DNA from: Phenylobacterium deserti
GTDB taxonomy: Bacteria > Pseudomonadota > Alphaproteobacteria > Caulobacterales > Caulobacteraceae
Direction of reading: 5' to 3'
Length of the DNA stretch: 64,000 bases
Assembly (NCBI RefSeq): GCF_003254705.1
Contig: NZ_QFYR01000001.1
Location: 496,001-560,000 of the forward strand
The position numbers were made by a program, and so were the translations under genes. The notes under the pieces were generated by a model. That model was given only the letters and a program-made list of their open reading frames with translations, searched no databases and was not told the DNA's origin. Shown here one piece after another: positions 26,635 to 35,759 of this stretch. Numbering within the stretch: position 1 is the stretch's first letter; each line of letters begins with the position of its first letter.

Positions 26635-27288
26635 TCAGGCCTCGACGCCGACGCCGATCGGACAGGTCACGCCCGTGCCGCCGATGCCGCAGTACCCATT
26701 CGGGTTCTTGGCCAGATACTGCTGGTGGTAGTCCTCGGCGAAGTAGAACGGACCTGGTTCGGCGATCTCCGTGGTGATCTCGCCAAAACCCTTGTCCGCC
26801 AGCGCCGACTGGAAGGCCGCGCGCGACGCCACAGCCTCACGAGTCTGCGCCTCGTTGATCGGGTAGATGCCCGAACGGTACTGCGTGCCGATGTCGTTGC
26901 CCTGGCGCATGCCCTGGGTCGGATCGTGGTTTTCCCAGAACGCCTTCAGCAGGTCGCCGTAGGTGATCGCCTTGGGGTCATAGACCACCAGCACCGCTTC
27001 GGTGTGGCCCGTGCGGCCGCTGCAAACCTCTTCATACGACGGGTTCGGCGTCAGGCCGTTCACATAGCCGACAGCCGTCACATAGACGCCCGGCAGCTTC
27101 CAGAAGATGCGCTCCACGCCCCAGAAGCAGCCCATGGCGAACACCGCCTCCTCCAGGCCTTCCGGATAGGGACCCTTCAGCGGGCGGCCATTGACGAAGT
27201 GGGTCTCGGCGGTGGGGATCGGGTTCGGGCGGCCGGGCAGCGCCGTCTCGGGCGTCGGCAGCTCGAGGGTCTTCTTGGCGAAGAGCAT
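26635..27288 (-). CDS. msrA: Peptide methionine (S)-S-oxide reductase
   Basis: 217-residue repair enzyme that reduces the S-epimer of methionine sulfoxide in proteins. The catalytic Cys54 lies in GCFWG, with [18 protein letters not shown] and the active-site region [11 protein letters not shown] following. Two C-terminal cysteines (in GYCGIGG and GVTCPIG) can act as resolving residues. The start is the ATG behind AAGGAGTT; the frame stays open upstream into the tRNA gene, but that part is not coding. Cytoplasmic, with no signal peptide. yjbR follows at seven bases. Confidence 0.95.
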   Translation of the reverse strand: MLFAKKTLELPTPETALPGRPNPIPTAETHFVNGRPLKGPYPEGLEEAVFAMGCFWGVERIFWKLPGVYVTAVGYVNGLTPNPSYEEVCSGRTGHTEAVLVVYDPKAITYGDLLKAFWENHDPTQGMRQGNDIGTQYRSGIYPINEAQTREAVASRAAFQSALADKGFGEITTEIAEPGPFYFAEDYHQQYLAKNPNGYCGIGGTGVTCPIGVGVEA

Positions 27289-27371
27289 TCTGAACTCCTT
27301 GGGATTTGCCCCAGGATATAGGAGCCCCGTGCGCCTTTTGCACCTCGCCCGGAGCGGGCGACACGCGCCGC

Positions 27372-27400
27372 TTGCCCCATGAGCCGGGGCAGTATATCTC
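27372..27400 (+). promoter_or_regulatory. Possible sigma-70-type promoter for tRNA-Ser
   Basis: TTGCCC and TATCTC separated by 17 bp, about 40 bp before the tRNA. Spacing is right, but the -10 hexamer is only a partial match and high-GC sequence gives such matches by chance. Confidence 0.3.
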
Positions 27401-27440
27401 CCCCGTTCCGCTCGGGACGCCGCTCCCCGAGACGGTGTGT

Positions 27441-27530
27441 GGTGAGGTGGCCGAGTGGTTGAAGGCGCACGCCTGGAACGCGTGTATAGGGGAAACTCTA
27501 TCGAGGGTTCGAATCCCTCTCTCACCGCCA
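27441..27530 (+). tRNA. tRNA-Ser (anticodon GGA)
   Basis: 90 bases fold into a class II tRNA. The acceptor stem GGTGAGG pairs with TCTCACC, the anticodon stem CACGC/GCGTG encloses loop CTGGAAC with anticodon GGA at 27475-27477, and an extra arm is present. The T arm GAGGG-TTCGAAT-CCCTC is followed by discriminator G and an encoded CCA. It reads UCC and UCU serine codons. The flanking proteins are msrA (divergent) and a cupin (convergent). Confidence 0.96.
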
Positions 27531-27565
27531 TCCGCCCCTGAGGGGCGACCTTCCCGACAGTCCGC

Positions 27566-28003
27566 TTACCGCTTCGGCGGGGTCCAGTTCACCACGTCGT
27601 AGACGGCGGGGTTTGAGCCGACGTTGCGCAGGGCGTGCGGCGAGTTCGACGCGTTGAAGATGATCGAGCCGGGGCCGAGACGCTTCCAGGCTCCGTCGTT
27701 CAGCACCTCCACCGTGCCTTCCCGGATGATCACCAGCTCTTCGTTCTCGTGCGTGTGCGGCGCGTGAGAGGAAAGGCCCGGGTTCAGGGTCGTGACGTGC
27801 ACTTCGAGCTCGGCCAGGGCCTTCGTCGGGCCGCGCATCACCTGCCGGTGTGTGCCGTGCGGCGTGGCCGTGGCGCTCATCTTGGTCCAGTCGTAGACCG
27901 ACGGGCCGATCAGGTTCGGTTGAGCCTGGACGACCGCAACGACGCTGCCACCGATAAGCGCGGCCGCCACCGCGATCACCGCATCACGAACTCGAAGCAT
28001 CAT
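27566..28003 (-). CDS. Exported cupin-domain protein
   Basis: 145 residues with an N-terminal hydrophobic signal or anchor (about residues 5-25, ending VQAQP) and a single cupin domain. Metal-ligand motifs are visible: [10 protein letters not shown] in the first half-motif and [13 protein letters not shown] in the second, so a metal site with His and Glu is likely. The start is one of two adjacent ATGs behind GGGAGG; the second (three bases on) has better spacing. It is divergent from the first Gfo/Idh/MocA gene and may share its regulatory region. Substrate unknown; sugar or polyol binding would fit the neighbours. Confidence 0.78.
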   Translation of the reverse strand: MMLRVRDAVIAVAAALIGGSVVAVVQAQPNLIGPSVYDWTKMSATATPHGTHRQVMRGPTKALAELEVHVTTLNPGLSSHAPHTHENEELVIIREGTVEVLNDGAWKRLGPGSIIFNASNSPHALRNVGSNPAVYDVVNWTPPKR

Positions 28004-28126
28004 CACCCTCCCGGGGTTGGTCTGACCAATGCTCATACCACTTTACAGGCGCACGTTGTTAGATAGCGTCAGCGGACACAAGAGGCGCGAGCCGACGCGC
28101 CCTGCTTCACGACACCGGAGGAAACC

Positions 28127-29248
28127 ATGGACGACGTCAGCCGCCGCAACCTCTTGCTTGCCACCGGTGTCGGAGCCGCCGCCCTGGTGGGCGCGGTTCA
28201 CGTGCAGGCTCAGCCCACCCAGGCCAAGCCGACCCACAAGATCCGCTTCGGCGTGATCGGGCTCGACCACTACCACATCATGAGCATGACCCAGGCCGTG
28301 CAGCGCGGCGGGGGCGAGCTTGTGGCCTTCTACGCCACCGACCCCAAGCACATCGCCGACTTCCGCCAGAGGTTCGGCGACATCAAGCTGGCCCGCAGCG
28401 AAGACGAGATCCTCGAGGATCGATCCATTCAGCTGATCGCCGGCGCTCCGGTGCCGCATCTGCGCGCGCCGCTGGGCATCAAGGCCATGCGCAACGGCAA
28501 GGACTTCCTCGGCGACAAGCCGGCGGTGATCAGCCTGGAGCAGCTGACCGACGTCCGGAAGGCGGTGAAGGAGACCGGGCGCAAGTTCGCGATCATGTAC
28601 TCCGAGCGGCTCGAGGTGCCGGCTGCGGTGAAGGCTGGCGAGCTCGTGCAGGCCGGCGCGATCGGCAAGGTCGTGCAGACCGTCAATCTCGCGCCCCACC
28701 AGGTGCGCAACACCACCCGACCGGACTGGTTCTGGGACCCCGCCAAGTACGGCGGCATCCTCACCGACATCGGCTCCCACCAGGCCGACCAATTCCTGTT
28801 CTACACCGGCTCGAAGACGGCCAAGGTCGTCGCCTCGCAGGTTGGCAACGTGTCACACAAAGACCGGCCGCAGTTTCAGGACTTCGGCGACATGACCGCG
28901 ACGGGCGACGGCGGCACCGGCTATATCCGCGTCGACTGGTACACGCCCGATGGCCTGGGCGTCTGGGGCGACGGGCGGCTCTTCATCCTGGGGACCGAAG
29001 GCTACATCGAGCTGCGCAAGTATGTGGACGTGGCGGGTCGCAAAGGCGGCAACCACCTGATCCTCGTGGACCGCAAGCAGACGACCTACATGGACTGCAG
29101 TCAGGTCGCCCTGCCCTTCGGCCCGCAATTCGTGGCCGACATCGTCAACCGCACCTCCGTCGCGCAAGACCAGGAGCAGGCCCTCCTGGCCGCCGAACTG
29201 GTGCTTACGGCGCAGAAGAACGCCAGCCGCCTCACCATCACCGCCTGA
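28127..29248 (+). CDS. Tat-exported Gfo/Idh/MocA-family oxidoreductase 1
   Basis: 373 residues. The N-terminus has a twin-arginine signal (SRRNLLLATG) ending near VQAQP, so the protein is probably folded with its cofactor and exported to the periplasm. The Rossmann fold starts IRFGVIGLDHYH. The usual EKP catalytic motif reads GDKPAV (Lys kept), and a His in DIGSHQADQ is in the usual second catalytic position. The C-terminal alpha/beta domain follows. Ribosome binding site GGAGGAAACC. It is the first of three successive secreted Gfo/Idh/MocA genes, with 57-62 bp gaps. The substrate is unknown; the family acts on sugars, polyols or their derivatives. Confidence 0.85.
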   Translation: MDDVSRRNLLLATGVGAAALVGAVHVQAQPTQAKPTHKIRFGVIGLDHYHIMSMTQAVQRGGGELVAFYATDPKHIADFRQRFGDIKLARSEDEILEDRSIQLIAGAPVPHLRAPLGIKAMRNGKDFLGDKPAVISLEQLTDVRKAVKETGRKFAIMYSERLEVPAAVKAGELVQAGAIGKVVQTVNLAPHQVRNTTRPDWFWDPAKYGGILTDIGSHQADQFLFYTGSKTAKVVASQVGNVSHKDRPQFQDFGDMTATGDGGTGYIRVDWYTPDGLGVWGDGRLFILGTEGYIELRKYVDVAGRKGGNHLILVDRKQTTYMDCSQVALPFGPQFVADIVNRTSVAQDQEQALLAAELVLTAQKNASRLTITA

Positions 29249-29305
29249 CACAAGGCAACCGCGACTGCGCCCGGGGAGAGGCGCAGCGCCAGGGGAGATA
29301 CGCCG

Positions 29306-30685
29306 ATGAGCAGCAAGACGCCGGGCGCCAGCCGCCGATCGTTCCTGAAGAAAGCCGCTGCGGCGGGCGCGGCGGCGGGCTTCCCGACGATCGTGCCTTC
29401 GACCGTGTTCGGCCAGAACGCGCCCAGCAATCGGATCAACGTGGGCGCCATCGGCGTCGGCCGCATCTCGCGTATCCACGACATGCCGGAAACTTGCAAG
29501 TTCGACCACGCCCAGATCATCGCGGTGGCGGACGTGGACGCGAAGCGGGCCGAAGCCGGGCGGGTGCTGGTCAACGAGACCTACGCCAAGAAGCTCAACC
29601 GGCCCGCCTACGACGGCGTGCGCGCCTACACCGAATATCGCGAACTGCTGGCCAACAAGGACATCGATGCGGTCCTGATTTCCACGCCCGACCACCAGCA
29701 TGCTGTGCCGGCCGTCCATGCCGTGCGCGCGGGCAAGGACGTCTATCTCCAGAAGCCGGCGTCTCTGACCATCGCCGAGGGCCGCTTCCTGTCGAACGAG
29801 GTGAAGCGCACCGGGCGCATCCTGCAGATCGGCTCGCAGCAGCGCTCCTGGAAGCAGTTTCACCGCGCCGCGGAATTGGTCCGCAATGGCCGCATCGGCG
29901 AACTTCGCCACGTGGAGATCGGACTGCCAGGCGACCCGTCCGGGCCGGAAGCCCCGCAGATGCCAATCCCGCCCAACCTGAACTACGACGCCTGGCTGGG
30001 GACCACGCCCGAGGTCTACTACACGGAGATCCGGGTTCACCCGCAGAACTCGTTCGACAGGCCCGGCTGGCTGCGCTGCGAACAGTTCGGCGCCGGCATG
30101 ATCACCGGCTGGGGGGCGCACCACGTGGACATCGCCCACTGGGGCATGGACACCGAACTGACCGGCCCGGTTGAGATCTGGGGTAACGCTCAGTTCCCCA
30201 CCAGCGGCCTGTGGAACGTCCACGGTCCGTTCAAGACCGAGGCGCGCTACGCCAACGGCGTGACCATGGCGATCAGCGGCGACTACCCGAACGGCATCAA
30301 GTTCATCGGCACAAAGGGCTGGATCTTCGTCACACGGGACGCGCCGGTCACCGCCAGCGATCCGAACGCCGGCCCGCCGTCGCCGCCGCTCACCGCCAGC
30401 GATCCCAAGATCCTCGCCAGCGTGATCGGCCCGAACGAGATCCACCTTTACAAGAGCGACGACCAGCACGGGAACTGGCTGGACAGCGTGCTCACCCGCA
30501 AGGAGCCCATCTCGCCCATCGAGATCGGCCACCGGGCGTGCTCGACCTGCCTGTTGCACCACATGGCCATGAAGGCGGGCCGCCGGCTGCGCTGGGATCC
30601 CGCTGCGGAACGGTTCATCGGCGACGACGAGGCGAACAGCTGGCTGAGCCGCCCCATGCGCAAGGGTCACGGCTTCGACGTCTGA
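29306..30685 (+). CDS. Tat-exported Gfo/Idh/MocA-family oxidoreductase 2
   Basis: 459 residues, longer than the common 330-390. A strong Tat signal (SRRSFLKKAAAAG) ends near PSTVFGQ. The Rossmann core begins INVGAIGVGRISRIHD, the catalytic motif is LQKPASLTIAEG (Gln-Lys-Pro in place of Glu-Lys-Pro), and a His pair lies in GWGAHHVDIAHWGMD. The C-terminal half resembles the large Tat-exported Gfo/Idh/MocA proteins common in planctomycetes and Bacteroidetes. A motif-free insertion lies near residues 345-370 (TASDPNAGPPSPPLTASDPK). Ribosome binding site GGGGAGA. Probably co-transcribed with its two neighbours. Confidence 0.85.
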   Translation: MSSKTPGASRRSFLKKAAAAGAAAGFPTIVPSTVFGQNAPSNRINVGAIGVGRISRIHDMPETCKFDHAQIIAVADVDAKRAEAGRVLVNETYAKKLNRPAYDGVRAYTEYRELLANKDIDAVLISTPDHQHAVPAVHAVRAGKDVYLQKPASLTIAEGRFLSNEVKRTGRILQIGSQQRSWKQFHRAAELVRNGRIGELRHVEIGLPGDPSGPEAPQMPIPPNLNYDAWLGTTPEVYYTEIRVHPQNSFDRPGWLRCEQFGAGMITGWGAHHVDIAHWGMDTELTGPVEIWGNAQFPTSGLWNVHGPFKTEARYANGVTMAISGDYPNGIKFIGTKGWIFVTRDAPVTASDPNAGPPSPPLTASDPKILASVIGPNEIHLYKSDDQHGNWLDSVLTRKEPISPIEIGHRACSTCLLHHMAMKAGRRLRWDPAAERFIGDDEANSWLSRPMRKGHGFDV

Positions 30686-30747
30686 CGCCGCTATCGCACG
30701 GCGCGTACCTGCGCCAAGGTGCAGCCTTAAAACTGGGAGGTCGAACG

Positions 30748-31863
30748 ATGACGGATGGATCGCGTCTCAACCGCCGCGGCCTGATCCTGGGTGCAGGTGC
30801 AGGCTTGGCGGCATCGGTTCTGTCGCCGCAAGCCCTGGCGCAGGCCGCCGGGCGCAAGATCGGCTACGCCATCGTGGGCCTGGGCAGCTACGCCACGCGC
30901 CAGATCATGCCGCAGTTCGTCAATAGCGAGCGCTCGCGACTGACGGCCCTGGTCAGCGGCAGTCCGGAGAAAGCCCGCACCCTGGCGGCCCAGTACGGCA
31001 TCCCCGAGCGGTCCATCTATTCCTACCAGACCTTCGACCGCATCGCGGACAATCCGGATGTGGACGTCGTCTACGTGATCCTGCCCAACAGCATGCATGC
31101 GGAGTATTCGATCCGCGCCGCCAAGGCGGGCAAGCATGTGATGTGCGAAAAGCCCATGGCGCCCACCGTGCGCGAGTGCGAGCAGATGATCGCCGCCTGC
31201 CGCCAAGCCAACCGCAAGCTGATGATCGGCTATCGCAGCCGCTTCCAGGCGCACAACGTCGAAGCCATCCGCATGGCCCGCGGCGGCGAGATGGGACCGA
31301 CTCGCGTGATCCTGGCCGAGCACGGCTTCAACATCGGCGATCCGACCCAGTGGCGGCTCAAGCGCTCGCTGGCCGGCGGCGGCGCGTTGATGGACATCGG
31401 CATCTACAGCCTCAACGCCACCCGCTACCTCACTGGCGAGGAGCCGATTGAAGTCACCGCGATCGAGAAAACCGATCGCTCGGACATCCGCTTCCGCGAG
31501 GTGGACGACACCATCCTGTTCGCCTTAAAGTTCCCGTCCGGCGCGGTGGCGAACTGCGTCTCCTCCTACACCAGCAACCACAACCGCTACCGCGTGGTGC
31601 AGCAGAACGGCTGGTTCGAGCTGGAACCGGCGACCGCCTACACGGGCCAGCAGATGCGTGTCGCGCCGCGAGGCCAGCCGGCTCAGCCGCGTGAGATCGC
31701 GCTCGGCAAGAACCAGTTCGCCGGCCAGCTCGATCACATGGCCGAGTGCATCCTGACGAACCGCGAGCCGATCGTGTCGGGCGAGGAAGGCCTGCGCGAC
31801 GTACGCGTGATGGAGGCCATCTACCGCTCGGTTCGCGAGAGCCGCGCGGTCAAGCTCACCTAG
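30748..31863 (+). CDS. Tat-exported glucose-fructose oxidoreductase-like protein
   Basis: 371 residues. The Tat signal (LNRRGLILGAGAG) ends near ALAQAAG. The mature part is close to Zymomonas glucose-fructose oxidoreductase: KIGYAIVGLGSYATRQIMP, the catalytic HVMCEKPMAP, LMIGYRSRFQ, and GGGALMDIGIYSLNATRYLTGEEP with the conserved Asp-Tyr. In GFOR a tightly bound NADP oxidizes one sugar and reduces another in the periplasm; an aldose-aldose oxidoreductase with this fold is also known in Caulobacter. The true substrates here are not known. The start ATG follows GGGAGG at good spacing and follows gene 2 by 62 bp. Confidence 0.88.
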   Translation: MTDGSRLNRRGLILGAGAGLAASVLSPQALAQAAGRKIGYAIVGLGSYATRQIMPQFVNSERSRLTALVSGSPEKARTLAAQYGIPERSIYSYQTFDRIADNPDVDVVYVILPNSMHAEYSIRAAKAGKHVMCEKPMAPTVRECEQMIAACRQANRKLMIGYRSRFQAHNVEAIRMARGGEMGPTRVILAEHGFNIGDPTQWRLKRSLAGGGALMDIGIYSLNATRYLTGEEPIEVTAIEKTDRSDIRFREVDDTILFALKFPSGAVANCVSSYTSNHNRYRVVQQNGWFELEPATAYTGQQMRVAPRGQPAQPREIALGKNQFAGQLDHMAECILTNREPIVSGEEGLRDVRVMEAIYRSVRESRAVKLT

Positions 31864-31960
31864 GCGTCGCCCCCCTCGACCGTTCAATCGGCCGACTGAG
31901 TCCGGGAACGCTCCGCCCGCGGCGCGCTTTGCTAGCGGCAACGGGAGCCGCGGAGCGGGC

Positions 31961-32905
31961 ATGCGCCGGCCAATCAAGACCCACACCTCGCCGCAGAACG
32001 TGAGCGGCGCCCGCAAGGTCGTGCTGGCCGCACTGTCGGGCAATCTGGCGATCGCCGTCACCAAGTTCGTGGCGTTCGCTTTCACCGGGTCCACAGCCAT
32101 GCTGACCGAGGGGATTCACTCCCTGGTCGACACGGCGGACCAGGTGCTGCTGCTGGTCGCCCAGCGGCGCTCGGCCCGCCCCGCCAACGAGCGTCATCCC
32201 TTCGGCTACGGCATGGAGACCTACTTCTGGTCCTTCATCGTTGCGCTGATGATCTTCCTGGCCGGTGGTGCGGTGGCGATCTGGGAAGGCGCGGAGAAGA
32301 TCCTGCACCCGGAGGAGGTCACTCTGCCCTGGGTCAGCCTTGGAGTCCTCGCCGCTTCCGCCCTGTTCGAAGGACTGTCCTTCCGCACCGCTTACAGGGA
32401 ATACAAGAACATCGTCCGTGGCCGGAACGTCCGCCTGTTCGCCTTTTTGCGCGGCAGCAAGGATCCGAACGTTTTCGCCACGCTGCTGGAAGATGGCGCG
32501 GCTCTGGTCGGCTTGGCGCTCGCGGCGCTGGGGGTGATCGGCTCCACCTTCCTGGGCCTCGCCTGGGCCGACGGCGCTGCGTCCATCGCCATCGGCCTGC
32601 TGCTGGTCTCGGTGGCGGTGTTCATGGCCAATGAGACCCGCAGCCTGATCGCCGGCGAGGCGGCCGCCCCGGTGATCGTGGAGCGCGTGCTGGAATGCCT
32701 GCGCGAGCGCAACGACTTGGGCGAACTTGCCGAGCTGCGCACTCTGCACCTGGGGCCTCAGAACATTCTCGTCTCGATCCGCTGGCGCTTCGCCCTGGCG
32801 CTAGACCGGGCCGAGGTCGAAGACGGTGCGGCGGCGCTGGAAGCGGCGGCCCGCCGATCCGACCCACGCATCGCTCACGTGTTCTTCGACATCGTCCAGG
32901 CATAG
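31961..32905 (+). CDS. Cation diffusion facilitator family transporter
   Basis: 314-residue inner-membrane metal efflux protein with about six helices and a cytoplasmic C-terminal domain (about 225-314). The TM2 metal motif is HSLVD (in EGIHSLVDTADQ). TM5 reads LLEDGAALVG in place of the usual HxxxD, resembling the SLC30A9/ZnT9 subgroup of the family. Substrate could be zinc, iron or manganese; sequence does not decide. The ATG follows GGAG. Its stop lies two bases from the terminator of the convergent GH3 gene. It follows the oxidoreductase cluster by 97 bp and is probably separate from it. Confidence 0.87.
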   Translation: MRRPIKTHTSPQNVSGARKVVLAALSGNLAIAVTKFVAFAFTGSTAMLTEGIHSLVDTADQVLLLVAQRRSARPANERHPFGYGMETYFWSFIVALMIFLAGGAVAIWEGAEKILHPEEVTLPWVSLGVLAASALFEGLSFRTAYREYKNIVRGRNVRLFAFLRGSKDPNVFATLLEDGAALVGLALAALGVIGSTFLGLAWADGAASIAIGLLLVSVAVFMANETRSLIAGEAAAPVIVERVLECLRERNDLGELAELRTLHLGPQNILVSIRWRFALALDRAEVEDGAAALEAAARRSDPRIAHVFFDIVQA

Positions 32906-32906
32906 C

Positions 32907-32935
32907 AAAAGGCCCCCCGGCGAACCGGAGGGCCT
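32907..32935 (-). terminator. Intrinsic terminator of the GH3 gene
   Basis: Minus-strand hairpin AGGCCCTCCGG / CCGGGGGGCCT with one mismatch and loop TTCG, followed by TTTTG. It closes the leftward GH3 gene and abuts the stop of the CDF gene. Confidence 0.8.
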
Positions 32936-32962
32936 GAAAGCTCGCGTCTGCGTCGCCAGCTC

Positions 32963-35494
32963 TTACGGGCAGATGGCGTTGTTCTGGTTCGGCACCAGTT
33001 GGGCCTCACCCAGCGAGAGCTTCAGCTGGCCGCTGGTTTGGATGGCGAACGGGGTGGTGACCTCCGTCAGCGTTTCCAGCGGGCTGCGGACGCAGGACAG
33101 CTTCACGCGAACGGTCTGCCACTGACCCACGGGGGCGTCCGCCAGCACCTTGTCCAGCGACACCTTGCCGGTGCCGATGTTCAGCTGCACCGGCGCGGTC
33201 GGCTTCTGGTCGACCCGGTACTGCAGCAGCAGGGCGAGGTCGCCGTTGGCCTGACGGCTGAGGTCCGTGGACGGGCCGGTCACCGCCGCGGTCGCTTGGC
33301 CCGCGCCGGTGAAGGTCAGGGCCCGGCCGGCTTCCTGCACGCCATTGGCGTCCACCGCCGCCACCGAGACGGCGCGGCGCGGGCTGGAAGCGGACGCGGT
33401 GGTGGCGATCGTCTCGCCGCCGGCGTCACGCAGCGCCAGGCGCCAAGGCGCGGCGAAGCGGCCGCCGACGAAGTAGCGATCCGGGTTGTTGCTGGTCGCC
33501 GTCACGCCCGAGACTTCCGACAGCTGAGCCACGCGGGTCTTGTCCGCATAGGTCAGGCCGTAGCCGTAGGCGAACAGCGGATCGTAGCCGGGATCGTTGC
33601 GGTTCAGGCGGTACTGGTCCGCGCGCTTGGGCCAGGAGAAGGACAACTTGCCTTTGAAGTCATGGCGCGGCTTGCCGGCGGCGTCGCCGATCAGCACGTC
33701 CGCCACGCCGCCGCCCTCGCTGCCCGGAAGCCAGGCGGCCACGAAAGCGTCCGACGCGTTCAGCTCGGGGTTCACCCACAGCGGACGGCCGGTGATGAAC
33801 ACCGACACGACCGGGATGCCCTGCGCCTTCAGCTTCTTCAGCAGTGCGAGGTCCGTCTGGTCCGCGCCCTTGTAGTCGAGGTTGGCGATGTCGCCCTGGA
33901 ACTCCGCGTAGGGGTCCTCGCCGAACACCACGATGGCGACGTCCGGCTTGGTCTTGAACGAGCCGTCAGCCGACAGCTCGGCCTTGCCGCCCGACTGGCT
34001 GACAGCCTCTTGGATGCCCTTGTAGATCGAGGTCGCGCCGGGGAAGTCCTTGGGCGAATTGCCCGTGCCCTGCCATGACAGGGTCCAACCGCCGGACTGC
34101 TTGCCCACGTCGTCGGCTCCGTCACCGGCGACCAGCACCTTGGCGCCGGCCTTGATCGGCAGGACCGAGCCGTTGTTCTTCAGCAGGACCAGGGACTCGC
34201 GGACCGCCTGGCGGGCGATGGCGCGGTGCTCGGGCGCACCCACGAGGTCGAGCTTGCCTTCCAGCGGGCGCGGACCGAACAGGCCGAGCTTGTACTTGAC
34301 GCGCAGGATGCGGCGGACCGCGTCGTCCACCCGCGCCATCGGGATCTGACCCGATTTCACCTGCGCCAGGGTGTTGGTGTAGAGGCCCTTCCAGCTGTTG
34401 GACGCCATGACCATGTCGATGCCGGCGGTGATCGCCTGCGGGCAGTTGGTCTCCGTGCAGCCCGGCACCTGGCCGTGAGCTTCCCAGTCGCTGATCACGA
34501 AGCCGTCGAAGCCCATCCGGCCCTTCAGCACGTCGGTCAGCAGGCTCTGGTTGCCGTGCATCTTGACGCCCTGCCAGCTGGAGAAGGACGCCATGACGGT
34601 CATGGTGCCGGCGTTGATCGCCGGGGGATAGCCCGCGCCGTGGATGCGAGCGAGGTCCTGCTCGCTGTAGCGGTTGTCGCCCTGATCGCGGCCGTTCTGC
34701 GTGCCGCCGTCGCCGAGGAAGTGCTTCGCCGAAGCCGCGACGCGCCCGTTAGCCAGGGACGGCCAAGACGAGATCGGGCCCTGCAGGCCGGTCACCATCG
34801 GACCGGCGTAGGACGCGACCACTTCCGGATCTTCCGAATAGCTCTCGTAGGTGCGGCCCCAGCGGTCGTCCTGCACCACCGCAAGCGTCGGGCCGAACGC
34901 CCAGTCGATGCCGGTGGCCGCCGCTTCGATGGCGGTCGCCTCGCCGATCTTCTGCACCAGCGCCGGATTGCGCATCGCGCCAAGACCGATGTTGTGGGGG
35001 AAGAGCGTCGCGCCGACGATGTTATTGTTTCCGTGCACGGCGTCGACGCCGAAGATCACCGGGATCGGGGTGTGGCCCGGACGGGCCTCCATGGAGGCGG
35101 CGCGGAACGCGCGGGCGGTGTCGAGCCAGGGCTGGGCTGGCGAGCGGTCGTCCGAGTTCAGCGGCGGGCTGGAGCCCCCGGCCAGGATCGAGCCCACCGG
35201 ATACTGCTTCAGGTCCTCAGGCCGGATGGAGCCGATGTCGCCCTGGATCAGCTGCCCGACCTTCTCCTCGACGGTCATCTTGCTCATCAGCTCGGTGACG
35301 GCGGCTTCCGTCTTGGGATCGATCAGCCCCTGGCTCTTGGCCGCGGGCCAAAGCTCCGGATGGGCGACGCCCGCGTTGGCGGCCGGCGCGGCGGGGGTCT
35401 GGGCGACGGCGCCGGTCCAGGTGGAGGCGTAGGTCAGAAGCGCGGCGGCGGCGGCGAAGGTCAGGGCGCCCCGGCGGCTGTTCTGGCGGTTCAT
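32963..35494 (-). CDS. Glycoside hydrolase family 3 beta-glucosidase/glucohydrolase
   Basis: 843 residues. An N-terminal twin-arginine-like signal (QNSRRGALTF ... AVAQ) directs it to the periplasm. The GH3 N-terminal TIM barrel has the nucleophile Asp336 in GFVISDWEAHG and the C-terminal GH3 domain contains the acid/base region. The length and an extra C-terminal beta-domain (about 680-843) match the ExoP-type 1,4-beta-glucan glucohydrolases of Gram-negatives. It releases glucose from cellodextrins or other beta-glucosides. An operator palindrome and an unusual leader precede it. Start ATG at MNRQNSRRG, GGAG about 10 bases upstream; a TTG three codons earlier is also in frame. Confidence 0.92.
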   Translation of the reverse strand: MNRQNSRRGALTFAAAAALLTYASTWTGAVAQTPAAPAANAGVAHPELWPAAKSQGLIDPKTEAAVTELMSKMTVEEKVGQLIQGDIGSIRPEDLKQYPVGSILAGGSSPPLNSDDRSPAQPWLDTARAFRAASMEARPGHTPIPVIFGVDAVHGNNNIVGATLFPHNIGLGAMRNPALVQKIGEATAIEAAATGIDWAFGPTLAVVQDDRWGRTYESYSEDPEVVASYAGPMVTGLQGPISSWPSLANGRVAASAKHFLGDGGTQNGRDQGDNRYSEQDLARIHGAGYPPAINAGTMTVMASFSSWQGVKMHGNQSLLTDVLKGRMGFDGFVISDWEAHGQVPGCTETNCPQAITAGIDMVMASNSWKGLYTNTLAQVKSGQIPMARVDDAVRRILRVKYKLGLFGPRPLEGKLDLVGAPEHRAIARQAVRESLVLLKNNGSVLPIKAGAKVLVAGDGADDVGKQSGGWTLSWQGTGNSPKDFPGATSIYKGIQEAVSQSGGKAELSADGSFKTKPDVAIVVFGEDPYAEFQGDIANLDYKGADQTDLALLKKLKAQGIPVVSVFITGRPLWVNPELNASDAFVAAWLPGSEGGGVADVLIGDAAGKPRHDFKGKLSFSWPKRADQYRLNRNDPGYDPLFAYGYGLTYADKTRVAQLSEVSGVTATSNNPDRYFVGGRFAAPWRLALRDAGGETIATTASASSPRRAVSVAAVDANGVQEAGRALTFTGAGQATAAVTGPSTDLSRQANGDLALLLQYRVDQKPTAPVQLNIGTGKVSLDKVLADAPVGQWQTVRVKLSCVRSPLETLTEVTTPFAIQTSGQLKLSLGEAQLVPNQNNAICP

Positions 35495-35529
35495 CTGGGC
35501 CAAGCTCCGCTTGTTGCAAATAAAGAAGG

Positions 35530-35558
35530 GGCGCGACGGGGACGAGCCCCGCCGCGCC
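35530..35558 (-). terminator. Terminator-like hairpin in the GH3 leader (possible attenuator)
   Basis: On the minus strand, GGCGCG-G-CGGGG pairs with CCCCG-T-CGCGCC around loop CTCGT, then CCTTCTTTATTTG. It lies between a 20-codon open frame and the GH3 start, which is only 35 bp further on, so transcription from the operator region must pass through it. The T-tract is imperfect. Confidence 0.45.
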
Positions 35559-35620
35559 AGTCTAGGGGAATGTTAGGAGGCGGCCGCCCGACACAGCAAG
35601 GCTTGTCGGCAGCGAAACGC

Positions 35621-35683
35621 TCAGACTGACGGCGGCACGCATTCTTTTGTGGGCGCGAAACGCGCCTTGCGAACCTTGGTCAT
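35621..35683 (-). CDS. Possible 20-residue leader peptide upstream of the GH3 gene
   Basis: Frame MTKVRKARFAPTKECVPPSV, very basic at its N-terminus. GGGGAGG lies six bases before the chosen ATG, one of the best ribosome binding sites in this region; another ATG two codons earlier touches it. It lies between the operator (35744-35759) and the terminator-like hairpin, all reading towards the GH3 gene. No homolog is recognised. It could be a leader peptide or a chance frame. Confidence 0.35.
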   Translation of the reverse strand: MTKVRKARFAPTKECVPPSV

Positions 35684-35743
35684 GTCCATCCTCCCCGGCC
35701 CGCTTCTGGCGGCAAGCCGTTGTCTCCTTAAGCCTGCTTCAGC

Positions 35744-35759
35744 TTGACAGCGCTGTCAA
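35744..35759. promoter_or_regulatory. LacI-type operator, GCGC-centre type, upstream of the GH3 gene
   Basis: Perfect 16-bp palindrome TTGACAGCGCTGTCAA in the gap between the LacI gene (3' end) and the GH3 gene. It is the expected form of a LacI-family site (central CpG, symmetrical half-sites). A 14/16 match lies directly before zwf. Binding by the adjacent LacI regulator is inferred. Confidence 0.75.

Noticed and set aside
27531..27550. GCCCCT/AGGGGC inverted repeat after tRNA-Ser
   Set aside because: Short stem with no T-tract; not enough to call a terminator.
28853..30670. A 605-residue minus-strand frame over the oxidoreductase genes
   Set aside because: Antisense to two well-supported Tat-exported proteins; no domain in its own translation.
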